DNA of 64,000 nucleotides. Source: Aradus depressus. Taxonomy: Eukaryota > Arthropoda > Insecta > Hemiptera > Aradidae. The stretch is taken from positions 28,569,027 through 28,633,026 of the forward strand of contig OY759221.1 of assembly GCA_963662175.1 (NCBI GenBank). The letters are read 5' to 3'. Position numbers and translations under genes: made by a program. Shown here one piece after another: positions 31,958-42,557 of the stretch; the stretch's first letter is position 1, and every line of letters starts with the position of its first letter. The notes beneath the pieces were generated by a model. The model saw only the letters and a program-made list of their open reading frames with translations, was not told the origin of the DNA and searched no databases.

Positions 31958-32280
31958 AGGAACTCAAGACTCCTCTCCAAGGTAGACAGACATGTTGGCG
32001 GTGTGCCCTGGGATCTCCGAACCCCATCTTGGATTGATCCGTTCTGCCAACTCCATTACACTCCTATTTAACTCCAGTTTAGTTGACTTCCACCATTAGC
32101 AGACATTTCACCTTCTATCTTTCAACTCTTCACTCTTTTATAATAGTCTTTCAGACATCAAAAGAAAGCACTATATTAATGAAAGAACAAGCTGTAGAGA
32201 AAAAATAAAATTTAAAATTAATTTTAAAATGTTAGTTTGCAGGTAAACCCTCCGCTATTTTTATTATTATTTTTGTTGAA

Positions 32281-32445
32281 GATAGCCTGACATTGCACAG
32301 GCTCGGGACCATTGTTTAACGTCCCTTCCGAAGGTCGGCGTGCTCAGGATTTTTTCAACTCTGAGACAAAAAACCAAAAGGCCTCGGCCAGGTTTCAAAC
32401 CCGCAATCTTGAGCTCAGTAAGGTCGGTCCATTTGCGAGATACAC
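32281..32445 (-). mobile_element. tRNA-derived SINE, truncated copy
   Basis: tagcctgacattgcacaggc to gagatacacgcc; includes the head and half of the body, with the variant linker of the ATAACT subfamily. Confidence 0.75.
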
Positions 32446-32584
32446 GCCAAAAACCGTCCTAGAATGTCGTTTTGAAACACATTTTTTTACACGTTTATTT
32501 GATTTACACGAAAACTTTTAGTTCTATCGAAAAATTGGTTCTTACAAAAAATGTTCCTTATGAAATTTCCAATCGCTTAGTAGT

Positions 32585-32935
32585 CAAGTCAAAATTGAAA
32601 AAAAAAAGTCCAAACCTTGGAAAAATTCGCATAGAGCTAAAAATTGATACATATCTAAATGAAATGTCAAAAATCAAAGTCTTTATTCCACGTTTCTGTA
32701 GAGAATCGCATAATCTACAAACTTGGTAATAACTATTTTTACGATAACACTTACAGTTTAAGAGAATTTACGAATAACAGATTTTTTGACCTTTGACCTT
32801 GAATAAGAATTTTAGCACAAGTGGAATCGATGAGTTTGACATCTCACTTGTAATGATGTTTTTAAGGTATGCACTAATTTTTAGCTCTATGCGAATTTTT
32901 CCAAGGTTGAAATTCTTTTTTGACTGAACTGTAAG
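32585..32935. repeat. inverted repeat, about 100-bp arms
   Basis: The arms 32585-32685 and 32832-32935 are inverted: ccttggaaaaattcgcatag agctaaaaatt on the left, and its complement on the right. A foldback or MITE is likely; ends not defined. Confidence 0.65.
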
Positions 32936-33045
32936 GGAGAAATCTGGCAGTGGTGACACTCCCTTGGCACTGATCCCACTTAATGTAAAATAAATTATTT
33001 CATTATATTTCAAAATAATGTTAAAGTATATTTTTATTATTGATA

Positions 33046-33310
33046 GAGGGCGTTCATAGCTCAGTGGTTTGCAAGCTTACTTACTGAGCTCAAGATCACG
33101 GTTTCGAAACCCAGACGTGGCCCCCCATAGAGCGATGGTCCCGAGCCTGTAGGATGTCAGGAACTCGTTAAAGACCCCTACCCTACGTGAATAAAAATTT
33201 AGATCTGCCATAAAAGAGTTGAGCTCATTTCCAAAAGAGTGACGAAAGAGCGGTCTGTTAGTAGGCGATATGACCTTGTAGTTAAAGCCCGGGCATGAGT
33301 CATAATAACT
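33046..33310 (+). mobile_element. tRNA-derived SINE, internally deleted copy
   Basis: The head is present (gagggcgttcatagctcagt) but the linker ttattttatctgggaggtaa and the cgtccttcgg block are deleted. It shares the private variant gcggtctgttagtaggcgat with the copy at 53686-53985 and has the ATAACT tail. Confidence 0.85.
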
Positions 33311-33625
33311 CTTTCTTTACTCTACTGTTCACTTCACTCTCCCTCTCTCTCAAATATAGAACTTCTCTACAAAAAATCACCATACTCATGATTCAAATCT
33401 GTCTCATTGACAACTTAGCTACAGATAATGAGCTGGAAATAGTCGCCCTTCAACAGACTCTCATCTATTTTGTAAATGTCAGGCGAGACAATCTTAAAGC
33501 CACATAATGATACACAAACCTTCACACCTATCTTAAACAGACATTTTTCTTTCTGGTAATGGTCCAAGAGGGAGAGGAGGCAATGTTCAAGACAGTTAAC
33601 CGAAATATACTGGCATGAGTCGTAC
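33311..33625 (+). repeat. duplicated segment, copy 1
   Basis: About 315 bp almost identical to the reverse complement of 53370-53690; both lie directly downstream of a SINE with the same private variants. The 70-codon frames in the two copies differ at only a few residues and show no domain; I treat them as incidental. Confidence 0.8.
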
Positions 33626-34126
33626 CGCTTTCTGGTAAGTTATAAGTATTGAGTAGAGTCTGAAGTATAAGTTGTATAAGTATAAATACCATGAGTCTTA
33701 CCACTTTCTGGTAAATTATAAGTATTGAGTAGAGTCTGAAGTATAAGTTGTATAAGTATAAATACCATGAGTCTTACCACTTTCTGGTAAATTATAAGTA
33801 TTGAGTACGGTCTGAAGTATAAGTTGTATAAGTATAAATACCATGAGTCTTACCACTTTCTGGTAAATTATAAGTATTGAGTACAGTCTGAAGTGTAAGT
33901 TGTGTAAGTATAAATACCATGAGTCTTACCACTTTCTGGTAAATTATAAGTATTGAGTACAGTCTGAAGTGTAAGTTGTGTAAGTATAAATACCATGAGT
34001 CTTACCACTTTCTGGTAAATTATAAGTATTGAGTACAGTCTGAAGTGTAAGTTGTGTAAGTATAAATACCATGAGTCTTACCACTTTCTGGTAAATTATA
34101 AGTATTGAGTACGGTCTGAAGTATGA
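33615..34126 (+). repeat. 76-bp tandem array, about 6.7 copies
   Basis: Unit starts at 33615, 33691, 33767, 33843, 33919, 33995 and 34071, exactly 76 bp apart; contains atgagtcttaccactttctg. The first unit is the most diverged and matches the single unit present at 53340-53390. Confidence 0.95.
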
Positions 34127-34183
34127 GCGACGAAAGAGCGCTCTGGTAATAGTTGATGCCGGGGCATGAGTCACAATAACTAA
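34127..34183 (+). mobile_element. SINE 3' fragment
   Basis: gagcgacgaaagagcgctct to gagtcacaataactaac; the tandem array is thus enclosed by SINE sequence on both sides. Confidence 0.75.
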
Positions 34184-34221
34184 CTATTATTGGTAGTTTT
34201 TTTTATTAAAAATAATAAAAA

Positions 34222-34475
34222 TAAAATATTACTGGCCATAACAGGATTTTATTATACCAACCACTCATTTACAGATCACTCTCTCTTCCACTCCTCTTTT
34301 CAAAATCATTTCATACTGACGTTACTGGGTATAAGATACTCACTCTTTGAAATACGCTGTAATGAAACAAAGAAAACCACTGACGCCAACACATTTCATA
34401 CACTCACTTTAAAGTGACTTGAGTGGGTCTCAAGGGGAGGGAGAATTATCTGTAAAAGCGTGGTTGGTCTAAGTA
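34222..34475. mobile_element. foldback element, copy 1
   Basis: The left end, ggccataacaggattttatt then ataccaaccact...ttacagatcactctctc, is inverted at 34430-34475 (ggagggagaattatctgtaa, gcgtggttggtctaagtaag). The same ends occur at 35594-35645 and 52636-52890. About 55-bp imperfect arms; no transposase. Confidence 0.6.
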
Positions 34476-34789
34476 AGTTATGTTATAATGTATTATTACT
34501 ATTGGCATAACGAACCGTAATAATTAAACAAATAAAGTGTTTTTTAGACTATTAAGAATTGAATAAGACATTGTACTTAGTGTTTGAGTTTAGAAAGAAT
34601 ATAATTTATTTATAAAAGTTCTATTTGAGTTTCCTTGTTGAAAGGGGGTAATATTTAAACATTTAAAAGGCTCTTCTCTCCTGACACTTTCCTTTACTTT
34701 CATCTATTCTTTTATTTATGTTGATTTAAGTGAAGTGCATTTGGTAAGAAAGCTCCAGGTTTACACAATCGTACTACCATTTTTACCTT

Positions 34790-35240
34790 CTTATACCTAT
34801 AATAAAAGAAAGTATCGTATTCGTACCAAAATCCGAGATCGAGGTTTCAATAGATTTTTACATTTCAAGTTCCCCTGAATACGTTTTGACCATTTTCGCG
34901 TTGATGTCTTTCCGTGGTGTTTGTGGTAGAGATTGTGATTGGAAAGTTGTGTACCGCAAAAATTATTCTACCTATGAACATGAAATTTGGAATGAAGAGA
35001 TCACATGTGCTAACATAGATCTAATCAGATTTTGGGCGAAATCAAACGAAAATTGAGACCTCTTTAACCCCGGGACCTAACTACATTTTTCAAGATACCG
35101 CTTATGTTTATGACTTAATCAAAAAAATCATTTCAAACAATAGTTATAGAGAAAACTAAATTACATATTTTATATGACATACAATTTTATGCATGTCGTT
35201 TGATTTTCGAGATGCATGCCGAAAACCCTCCTGAAATTAA
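34790..35240 (+). repeat. interspersed repeat F, copy 3 (longest)
   Basis: gaaagtatcgtattcgtacc, aaaatccgagatcgaggttt, agttcccctgaatacgtttt, gaatgaagagatcacatgtg. 34480-34790 holds nothing recognised. Confidence 0.65.
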
Positions 35241-35339
35241 TTTTTAGCAACATTTTTATAGACTTTTTATAATTTTATTTATTATAAATGACTCAGATGG
35301 TGGACAGGGATAACTCGTCTGTCCACATCCATTACTTAC

Positions 35340-35605
35340 TCTTACTTATTTACTCCGTTGGCGACGAACCCTGAAGATCCTTAGCCGCCCACACTAGCCT
35401 TCTCCACCGCGATCTGTCGTGCGCCACCCGTCGCCAGTTCACCACGTGATGTCCTTCTTCACCAGGTCAGTCCACCTCAGCCTTGGTCTTCCTCGTGATC
35501 TGGCTCCTTGGACCTGAGCGTCCATGATGCGTCCTATGGGCTGTCTGCTGTCCGCTTCTCACCACGTGTCCAGCCCATCTTAAGCGCCGTGATGTAAGCC
35601 TGGTA
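35340..35605 (-). pseudogene. RTE-like LINE C-terminus, 3' end
   Basis: On the minus strand the frame reads SRRLRWAGHVVRSG, then ALRTHHGR-type continuation, and it aligns base for base with 59645-59745 (cggcgcttaagatgggctgg, agacagcc.ataggacgcat, gacgctcaggtccaaggagc). This copy extends further 3' to ggttcgtcgccaacggagta and a TAAG-rich tail, and so supplies the 3' end missing from the 58.6-kb copy. Confidence 0.8.
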
Positions 35606-35650
35606 GGTATAAGAAAGTCCTGTAATGGCCACATCACGTATTTTTCATTA
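35594..35650 (-). mobile_element. foldback element end
   Basis: ctggtaggtataagaaagtc then ctgtaatggccacatcacgt matches the end of the 52636-52890 element; it abuts the 5' side of the LINE fragment. Confidence 0.55.
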
Positions 35651-35759
35651 ATGTCAATAAACATGTTAGCATGTTTATGTTCTCCAGCTGTCAAATAAGG
35701 TTTCTTATCTATTTATGGATTGGAGCTGTCAAATAAACTAGGTACTTTGTTTTTTCTTT

Positions 35760-35785
35760 CTTTCTGTTTGTTTGTTTGTTTGTTC
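35760..35785. repeat. TTTG/TTTC microsatellite
   Basis: tttctttctgtttgtttgtttgtttgt-like short tandem run. Confidence 0.85.
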
Positions 35786-35874
35786 GCCTACATACATTTG
35801 TTCTAATAAGAACAGACAAGTAAATCCAGGCTTTTGGTTGATCCCCAAGCAATTTGAAGTTCATTTATTGTAAT

Positions 35875-36530
35875 AAAGCCAGTCAAGTTGTACGAAGTAT
35901 TGGGAAATTATATAATGGGTTACTTAAATTATATAATGGGTTACCGAAATTTCACTTGATTAGAACCCGATATTTGCCCAGTCCGAATTAATCATATATT
36001 TTATTACTAAATTTGGTGTCGCTACATTCATTACATCGGCAGTTATTGTGATTTTTGAGTTGAGCGCCTCCCCTCTGATCCCCCCCTCCCCTTCAGAGGA
36101 ATCCACTGAAAATTAATATGTGCCATCCTTATAGGGTTCTGAATTTAAATATAAAATTTCATGTCGATACATTTATTACATAAGCAGTTTTTGGGTATTT
36201 TTGAGTTGAAGTTGCCCCTTTAAGATACCCCCTCCCCCTCCGCGGAATCCACTGAAAATTAATATGTGTCGTCCTTATAGTGCATTTAATATAGATATGA
36301 AATTTTGTGTCAATGTTATTCGAGCTTTTGTGTTAACAACAATCCCTCATAATCCCCCTAGTTTGTATACACGATAACTCCCGATAAAATGAATTTATCG
36401 ACAACACATTGAATACGTCTACCCAGATCCCTTTAAGTACGAAACCCTTTCAGTCAAATCGGCCTACGGGAAGGAGGGGAGGCTTAACACAAAAACCCTA
36501 ATAACTGCCGATGTAATGAACGGAACCACC
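35875..36530. repeat. interspersed repeat B, mixed-orientation copies
   Basis: 5' end aagttgtacgaagtattggg at 35885; then reverse-orientation landmarks (gctacattcattacatcggc at 36011, atgtcgatacatttattaca at 36160) and plus-orientation ones from 36370 (gataactcccgataaaatga, ataactgccgatgtaatgaa). Confidence 0.75.
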
Positions 36531-36534
36531 CTAT

Positions 36535-36810
36535 ATGTTTAGTGTGATATAATATATTGCAACGGTGCTTACTTAGCGTAAACTTTCCATCTACATTTAA
36601 CTTAAAAAATTGAGGTGTGAGAATTATGCCATCCACAATAATTCAATTGAATTTACGGTTACAATAAGAATAAAATAAATAAACACACAAGAATTACATT
36701 TATCACATAATAGTTTATTAAAATATATTTTTTTTTTTTTTAAATTCTTTTAAATTAAAGGGTTAGTAGCTTAATTCTTTAACAACAAATATCAAGAAAA
36801 AAGACAGGAG
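36535..36810. other. AT-rich spacer
   Basis: No gene or repeat family recognised. Confidence 0.5.
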
Positions 36811-36814
36811 TACG

Positions 36815-37165
36815 GGACGTGAAGGAAGTGGTGCTGCAACAAAAGTGGAAATGGGCAGGACATGTGGCGAGGATGGAAAAAGGAAGATGGGCCAAGAGGA
36901 TGACAGAGTGGTACCCGATATACCTGAAGAGAAGAAGAGGAAGACAACTGGTGCGGTGGCGGAACGATCTAGACAGGACAGTGGGGAGTCTCTGGCACAG
37001 GTCGGCCTGGGACAGGAGTGCATGGAAGAAAATGGGAGAGGCCTATGCCCAAAGATGGGCCTAGTTTCAAATGTATATAAATATCTAGTAATACTATTGT
37101 TATACTAATACACTAAAGAAGAAATAAAAAAAGGCTATTATTATTATTATTATTATTATCAATAT
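36815..37165 (+). pseudogene. LINE C-terminus with ATT-repeat tail
   Basis: The frame reads VVLQQKWKWAGHVARMEKGR, then TEWYPIYLKRRRGRQLVRW and WHRSAWDRSAWKKMGEAYAQ and stop (37062-37064). This is the C-terminal tail shared by many RTE-type endonuclease/reverse-transcriptase proteins (KW.WAGH.AR......R...W.P....R.RG....RW.DD). After about 75 bp of UTR come aataaa and the microsatellite tail (ATT)n at 37138-37160, typical for RTE-clade elements. Not the same family as 58.65 kb (different tail sequence). Confidence 0.75.
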
Positions 37166-37169
37166 AAAA

Positions 37170-38145
37170 GATTGAAACCTGCATATGTTTTATAAACGAG
37201 TTGGTGGTGAATTGGTTGGTTGGTGTCTCGAAGTGATGGCGCTGTGAGAGTTCACATGGTCTTCTCCGGTATATCTGTCCACAGTACTAAGTTATTCCTT
37301 CTGTTCTCTTTCCATCTGCGGGATAGATGACTTCATCTGAGTCCTCACTGGGTTGTCAGAGATAGTTTCGTAGTTTCCATAGTCATTTATTACTACCACT
37401 TTAAACGTTCACATACATCAACTCTCCATCTTGACTTCCACACACCTAACCATCCTCTCTGAACACACTCACAAAAAGAACAACCTTGCTACTCTTTGGA
37501 GCACACATCTACACACTTTTGCACTTTGCTCCCCTTTTCTCATTGGCCAAAATTATCACAGCCTTCTTTTACTTACACATTTTAATTTAGTTTTATTTTT
37601 TATTATATTTCTTATTTTCTAACATTATTCTGATTTACAATTACATTATGACATCAATAATAAATTAATATGATTTAAACTTTTTTTTTTTTTTTTAAAG
37701 AAGAATCGATCGTAGCATTGTATCGAGTATACTGATTATGATAACATACGGTAACCTCTCGCTAGCTCAGTAAACCAATCTCAATTACATTTCTTTCTAT
37801 TTTTTATTACACAGTGTAATGTGGATCATTACAATATATATATAGGGTAATAAATAACTATGAACCTAAGTGTGAATTTTGAGTAGAGAAAAAAATATAT
37901 AATACTTAGGTAGATGAAAAGTAAATTAAAACTAAAATACGATTTATCTTAACAAAAAATGTGAAGTGTGAACAAGAAAAATGGATAAATACAAATTGGG
38001 ATGTTCTAAATTAGCCCAGGAGCTAGAGAGAGCTCATGTATCGTTTTGGTCGGTCGCATTACTTCAAAATAGTTATTTCAAATTACAGTAATTTTTCCGT
38101 GTTGTTTTACAGGCATTTTTGATTTGTGTCACTTCTGAAGCGGGG
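37170..38145. other. no gene recognised
   Basis: Mixed and then AT-rich sequence with short frames; T-run at 37681-37696. Confidence 0.45.
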
Positions 38146-38147
38146 GT

Positions 38148-38148
38148 G

Positions 38149-38189
<41 letters not shown>
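38148..38189. repeat. (AT)n microsatellite
   Basis: About 20 AT dinucleotides. 38190-38670 after it has only short frames and loose repeat phrases (gaaatttcatatgtagcatt). Confidence 0.95.
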
Positions 38190-38191
<2 letters not shown>

Positions 38192-38667
38192 CCGAGTCTT
38201 TGTAACAAGTTGGCGCAAAAACTACTGAATCAATTTTGTTGAAATTTCATATGTAGCATTCTTATAAGCCCGATGGAAAATAGCATCGACAAATAGGGGT
38301 GGGCAAGTCCCAAAATCAACGTATTTCGGGAAATCATGTGATTTATATTTACTAACGGGCAGATAACTTATTAAAAGCGTAAAGTTTATAACGAGCGGAA
38401 TGAGACCATCTGCTACAAATATCGTTTTACACGCAAACGCAAAACGAGCTGAGGACATGATGTGCCTTCCTACTTCTGCACCATCATAGATACAGACTGA
38501 TAGATACTTTATTCATAGATAATAAATTCAGTTTTTCGCAGTGAATTTTTAAAAAGTAATTTTATTTTTTTTAAAGGAATTCTTTTGACAGCATTTCTTA
38601 TTTAGAACTTAATAATAAAATTGGCCACTGCATTGCAGTCTTCGTCTGACCTCGTTGTTTATTAAAT

Positions 38668-38725
38668 ACAGCTGTGTTACCCGGCGTTGCCCTGTCGATA
38701 TGAGCTTTCATCTTGAGCTTTCACC
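38668..38725 (-). mobile_element. decayed Helitron-like 3' end
   Basis: The minus strand reads cagggcaacgccgggtaaca then cagctgta. The GGCAACGCCGGGT hairpin is the same as at 14245-14260, and 7-8 nt later stands GCTG where CTAG would be. No 5' partner was found. Confidence 0.35.
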
Positions 38726-38734
38726 GGAATTCAT

Positions 38735-39585
38735 TTTGTATATACATAGTTGACATACATAGAGGCCTTCTGAATCCTCATACTAACTTTCGTGTCGATA
38801 CTTCGGCATCTAATACGGTTTTTGAGTCGTAATTTCTCATTCCCTTCGGACGATTTCACGGAAAATTAATATAATAGTTGAGTGCCTCCCTCTAATCACC
38901 TTCCTTCCCTGTGACCAATTTGGCTAAAAATTCATGGCTGTCGTCGTTATGGGGTTTTTAAATTTAAATATAAAATTTCATGAGAGGGCGCCGGTAGCTC
39001 AGTGTTATGCGTGTTTGCCTTCTGAGCTCAAGTTCGTGGGTTCGAAACCCGACAGAGGCCCTTAGTTTATTTTACCTCCCAGATTAAGCATGCCGTCCTT
39101 CGGATGGGACGTTAAGCGATGGTCCCGAGCCTGTACGATGTCAGCTACTCGTTAAATACCCCTAGCTCTAGGTGAATAAACACTAGAGTGACGAAAGAGC
39201 GCTCTGGTAGTAGGCGATATGACCTCGTAGTTAAAGCCCGGGCATGAGTCATAAAACCTAACCTAACATTTCATGTTGATACATTCAGTACATCGGCAGT
39301 TGAGTTCTTGAGTTTAGACCCCAATCTTCATGTTCCCTTTGAGGGATTTGGCAGAAAATCAATAGGTGTCTTCCTTATGGGGTTTCGTCAAAATCTCATG
39401 TCGATATATTCACTCAATCGGGAGTTAACGTCACACACACACACACATACAGCGACAATTTTTTTTTTTGTTTGGAATTACATAGGTACTCGTAAATCCT
39501 CACATTGAATTTTGCGACCGATACATTCATTGCATCGGCAGTTATTAGGGTTATTAAATTGAGCCCATTGGGTTTTGACTTTCGT
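38735..39585 (-). repeat. interspersed repeat B copies hosting a SINE
   Basis: Reverse-orientation landmarks on both sides of the SINE: taaatataaaatttcatg before and atttcatgttgatacattca after. A (CA)n run lies at 39432-39448, and another copy piece continues to about 39585. Confidence 0.75.
38983..39267 (+). mobile_element. tRNA-derived SINE with 8-bp target duplication
   Basis: Head to CCTAA tail with a small internal deletion. Flanked by ATTTCATG (38975-38982 and 39268-39275), so the insertion into repeat B is directly visible. Confidence 0.93.
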
Positions 39586-39654
39586 TTTATTTATTTTAGT
39601 AAAGCAGAGTTAAGCTATGTTCAGTTTATTGAATATGTAAATTGACGAAATTAC

Positions 39655-40068
39655 AAAACATACATACATATGTACATTGTATTTATAATGAAGGGAACGC
39701 TAATACAATATTTTAATATTTCACTAATATCCTATAAACAAATTATAATAAATACATAGTTGAAAATCAAACATTTATAAAAAATGGTTCCTAGAATAGA
39801 AAAACAAAGGTACCGTCCCGTTGCACAACAATATCGTCGGGAAATGAACACTGCTATTTTAAATTTTATTTTACTCACATGCGACGTTTTCGTTTACGTT
39901 GTTTACGGACGTTTTGTACGGTCGATGCAGGATAGTGAACAGTATTTTTTTTTTTTTTAAATCATCAAGTTATAAAGTGATAAAACAATGGCTTCCACTT
40001 CAAAAAGAAAGAAAATTGTTCTTTCCATCCAACAAGCTCACCTAAAAACCCTTTTTTTTATGCTTTAA
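39655..40068 (+). pseudogene. pogo/Tigger-type transposase start, truncated
   Basis: ATG at 39988 begins MASTSKRKKIVLSIQQ, the typical N-terminus of Tigger/jerky-type transposases (basic, SKRK..LS...K, leading into the DNA-binding CENP-B-like helices). The frame is diverted after residue 17 and stops at 40066-40068, where LINE sequence begins. The upstream 39655-39987 is a 5' leader whose first 45 bp match 31485-31530. Confidence 0.55.
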
Positions 40069-40069
40069 T

Positions 40070-40325
40070 TGGCAACGCCGGATAAGCCATTGACGCTTAA
40101 GCCGTCGTTGGGGAAGTATGGTAGAATGGAGGGCACGGACTAGAGGATTATTGCGGGAACTAAAGAAGGGAAAATAATTTTTTATATTTGGATCTAGCGA
40201 CTTCAGTGATGAAAGGTACGTTAAGGTCAGTGTGAAGGGTTTTGTTGGAGACGTAGTAAGGAGCATTGGCTATATACGAAGGGATTGGATGCGCTGGAGA
40301 TTGGAAGCCTTGGATTCATTTATAA
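40070..40325 (-). pseudogene. jockey-like LINE C-terminal fragment, with empty Harbinger site
   Basis: The minus strand matches 27240-28140 of the interrupted LINE: ctccaacaaaacccttcaca, ggatcc..aaaaattatttt, then ttagttccc (40154-40163) and cctccattctacc. The single TTA here shows the state before the Harbinger insertion at 27376. Frameshifted and without a tail. Confidence 0.75.
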
Positions 40326-40334
40326 AATGTTTTA

Positions 40335-40490
40335 ATTCATTCTATCGGGAGTTATTGTGTACACACAATTTTTTTTTTCATATTTGGAATCTAGAGTTCG
40401 AAAAACATGAAATTTCGTTGAAAACTCCGCATCGAATTCTTGACCGATTACATAACTTCCCCTATAAATCGTATAGCTGAGGGAGTAAAA
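40335..40490 (-). repeat. repeat B 5' half with terminal hairpin
   Basis: Ends accgattacataacttcccc tataaatcgtatagctgagg, the reversed 5' hairpin. 40490-40810 has nothing recognised. Confidence 0.8.
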
Positions 40491-40855
40491 ATGTACAGTA
40501 AAAGAATTTAAAATGAGTGTGGAGTAGCAGTTTAGTTTATTTTGGTATTTGGATTGGTCACAGGTCCCAGGAGACTGTGATTGGCCATCTGTTCAGGTCC
40601 CCTCTTCAATGACTCACTGCTCCATTAGTGATTTATTGGCCAAGGAAACTGTTTTGACAAAAAAGATTCCAAAGAGCACTGGGCCAGATTGGGTTTGATG
40701 CTAGATCCAGATGTCATCTGGGACACGAAATTAACTTAACTCTTATTTAATAAGATTCAAGAGTGGATTGACGATATGAATAAGATGGAAAAGAGGAGGA
40801 AATAAGAATGTAAGAAGTCGTCGGTGAATCACCGGCAATTTACTTCCCCAGCATG

Positions 40856-41423
40856 CAGGGGCGTAGCTAGGGGGGCCCCTCTGGCCAGAGCAAAAATCCA
40901 AGATAAAAATTAAATAAACTAAAAAAATCGATTTATTTGTGCATCTGATTCCTAAATCAGCAATCAGCTGTTACATAAATGTACATGTACAAAACAAGTC
41001 ATATTAGATTTATTTAAATATACATGAATTCGATCATTTCATTTCCTCGCTCAAAATCGTCATTTATGTTATTCTTTATACTCTTAAAGCTGATTTTACA
41101 TGCGCAGTAAAAATGCAAAGCGCAGCAGCAGCAAATGCACGCTATTGAATGTGAGTCATTTAATTCTAAAAGCACAAAAACCACAGCGTGCATTTGCTGC
41201 TGCTGCGCTTTGCAGTTTTGCTACTCATGTAAAGTCAACTTAAGTATTACAGTCAGTGGTTACCTCAGGGGGAGCTGCTAGAGGTCCGAGTCTCCAAAAT
41301 TAATAACAAAAAGTATGCAACACTAACCATGGAAACTGGCTGTGCCCCCGGGAGTCTATACCCCCTACCCTCGTAGCCTAAATTTGCCCCCCCCCCCTGC
41401 TCAAAATCCTGGCTACGCCCCTG
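40856..41423. mobile_element. non-autonomous hAT transposon
   Basis: The ends are CAGGGGCGTAGCTAGG and, from the right inward, CAGGGGCGTAGCCAGG. It is flanked by a perfect 8-bp duplication CCAGCATG (40848-40855 and 41424-41431), the hAT hallmark, and removal restores repeat B. 568 bp, no transposase. A C-run near 41387 mirrors the G-run of the copy at 4565. Confidence 0.92.
41088..41240. mobile_element. Harbinger-like foldback MITE nested in the hAT element
   Basis: 153 bp that are almost entirely two inverted arms (about 65 bp each, e.g. gcaaagcgcagcagcagcaa), ends AGCTGATTTTACATG and AGTTGACTTTACATG, flanked by TAA (41085-41087 and 41241-41243). The AGCTG..TTTACA end resembles the 27376 element and the TAA duplication fits PIF/Harbinger. 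Confidence 0.8.
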
Positions 41424-41794
41424 CCAGCATGAATGAATCAATTATTTTTTCGCTCTTCCTCTAAAATCAATCGACCGTTTCAGCTAAAAATGAATATATG
41501 TATTTTCGATCTGTAAACATCCTAGCTCTCGATAGGGGCTATGTCAGAGCGTGTCTCGTTGATTTGCATGCTTCGTAAGTATGTGTTTCACATTGTTGTG
41601 TGCGCAGCGCACACACAACTACACACTTCTTTATCTATGATGTCAGCTATTTTTGAGCATTTCTTCTGTATTTTTACAACATTATTGATCATATTTATCG
41701 TTGTAGTAAAATATCAATATTACGAACTATAAAATGATCTTTTGATAAGTAACTTTTAAGTTAAGTTGCTGCGATAGCTTAAATTTGTAGCAAT

Positions 41795-41952
41795 AAATCC
41801 CCGTAGAGGTCTCTCGACTCCCCGTTCTTCCGGATACGCCATCTGGTTTTTTTGGAAACAGGTCCAAAAATCTTCCTGAGTACCTTCCGTTCCCACAGTA
41901 GCAGATTCCCTTCATTTTCTTTAGTTTGCGCCCAAGTTTCACCAGTGTAAGT
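41795..41952 (-). pseudogene. RTE-like LINE, C-terminal part (left of BEL element)
   Basis: The minus strand reads TYTGETWAQTKENEGNLLLW, then ERKVLRKIFGPVSKKTRWRI and RKNGESRDLYGD. This is the thumb/C-terminal segment YG.ETW.LT......L...ERK.LR.I.GP of RTE-like reverse transcriptases. It continues, after the BEL insertion, from the catalytic part at 48941-49130, but with the stretch between YADD and ETW deleted. 41526-41795 has no gene recognised. Confidence 0.75.
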
Positions 41953-42532
41953 TGTTAGCGCAACATTTAATTAATTTTTGATTTTTTGTAGAGGTATTTT
42001 TTCTTAAGTTTTCTTCCATTAATTATTCTAATAATTATTAATATTATTATCATAATAACTATGGTCAATATTACTCATGTAATTTATTCTTATGTTTATA
42101 TTACATCATATTAACAATTTGTGGGAGGAGCCTATGAATGTGGGGGAGTGGGGAATAGTTCGTTTTATGACCGCTGGTCAGTGTTGGACAGATAGTCTTC
42201 CATGGTCCTTCAGCCTGTTGACATTAGGGCACTTCTCAAGGCCACCAACCCGCCGACTTTCTCTCGTCAATCCGGATCGCCTTTCCGTGGACCTCTGAAG
42301 TCTGGTACTTGGCTCATCTGGTGTGACGGCGTCCTCAGCCTACTCCCAGATCTTCTCGGCCTTGTTTGGAGATCAGTTCATCAGCCCATCTTCCACATTC
42401 ACCCCTCCACATCAGGAGAGTTAACTTTGTTTATTTTTGTTTTTCCTTTTAACTACGCCGACTGGCCCTTGTATTTGAAATGAAATATAATTATATCATT
42501 TTTCAAAATCTAGTCTATGTTATTTATTAACA
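41953..42532 (+). repeat. 5' LTR
   Basis: 580 bp, starts TGTTAGCGCAACA and ends TTATTAACA. I read no difference from the 3' LTR. Contains short frames with no meaning as proteins. It should hold the promoter and polyadenylation signals, but no clear TATA box or AATAAA stands out. Confidence 0.97.
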
Positions 42533-42539
42533 TAGAATT

Positions 42540-42557
42540 TGGTGATTCCGGCCAGGA
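42540..42557 (+). promoter_or_regulatory. primer binding site (putative)
   Basis: TGGTGATTCCGGCCAGGA starts 7 bp after the LTR with the TGG expected to pair with a tRNA 3' CCA. I could not match the rest to a named tRNA. Confidence 0.55.

Larger units (their letters stand above)
40815..41525 (-). repeat. repeat B 3' half, split by a hAT element
   Basis: gaagtcgtcggtgaatcacc, ggcaatttacttccccagcatg (to 40855), then 41424 onward ccagcatgaatgaatcaatt and tcgctcttcctctaaaatca. Confidence 0.85.

Noticed and set aside
33295..33507. A conserved 70-residue protein (also 53489-53701, minus)
   Set aside because: High identity extends well outside the frame, so it reflects recent duplication of DNA; no domain and low-complexity start.
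33615..34126. CRISPR array
   Set aside because: Units are contiguous 76-bp tandem repeats without unique spacers, in eukaryotic DNA. The same applies to 5955-6292 and 56136-56698.
42092..42483. Two ORFs (68 and 93 codons) repeated exactly at 48500-48891
   Set aside because: They lie inside the LTRs; identity only reflects LTR identity.
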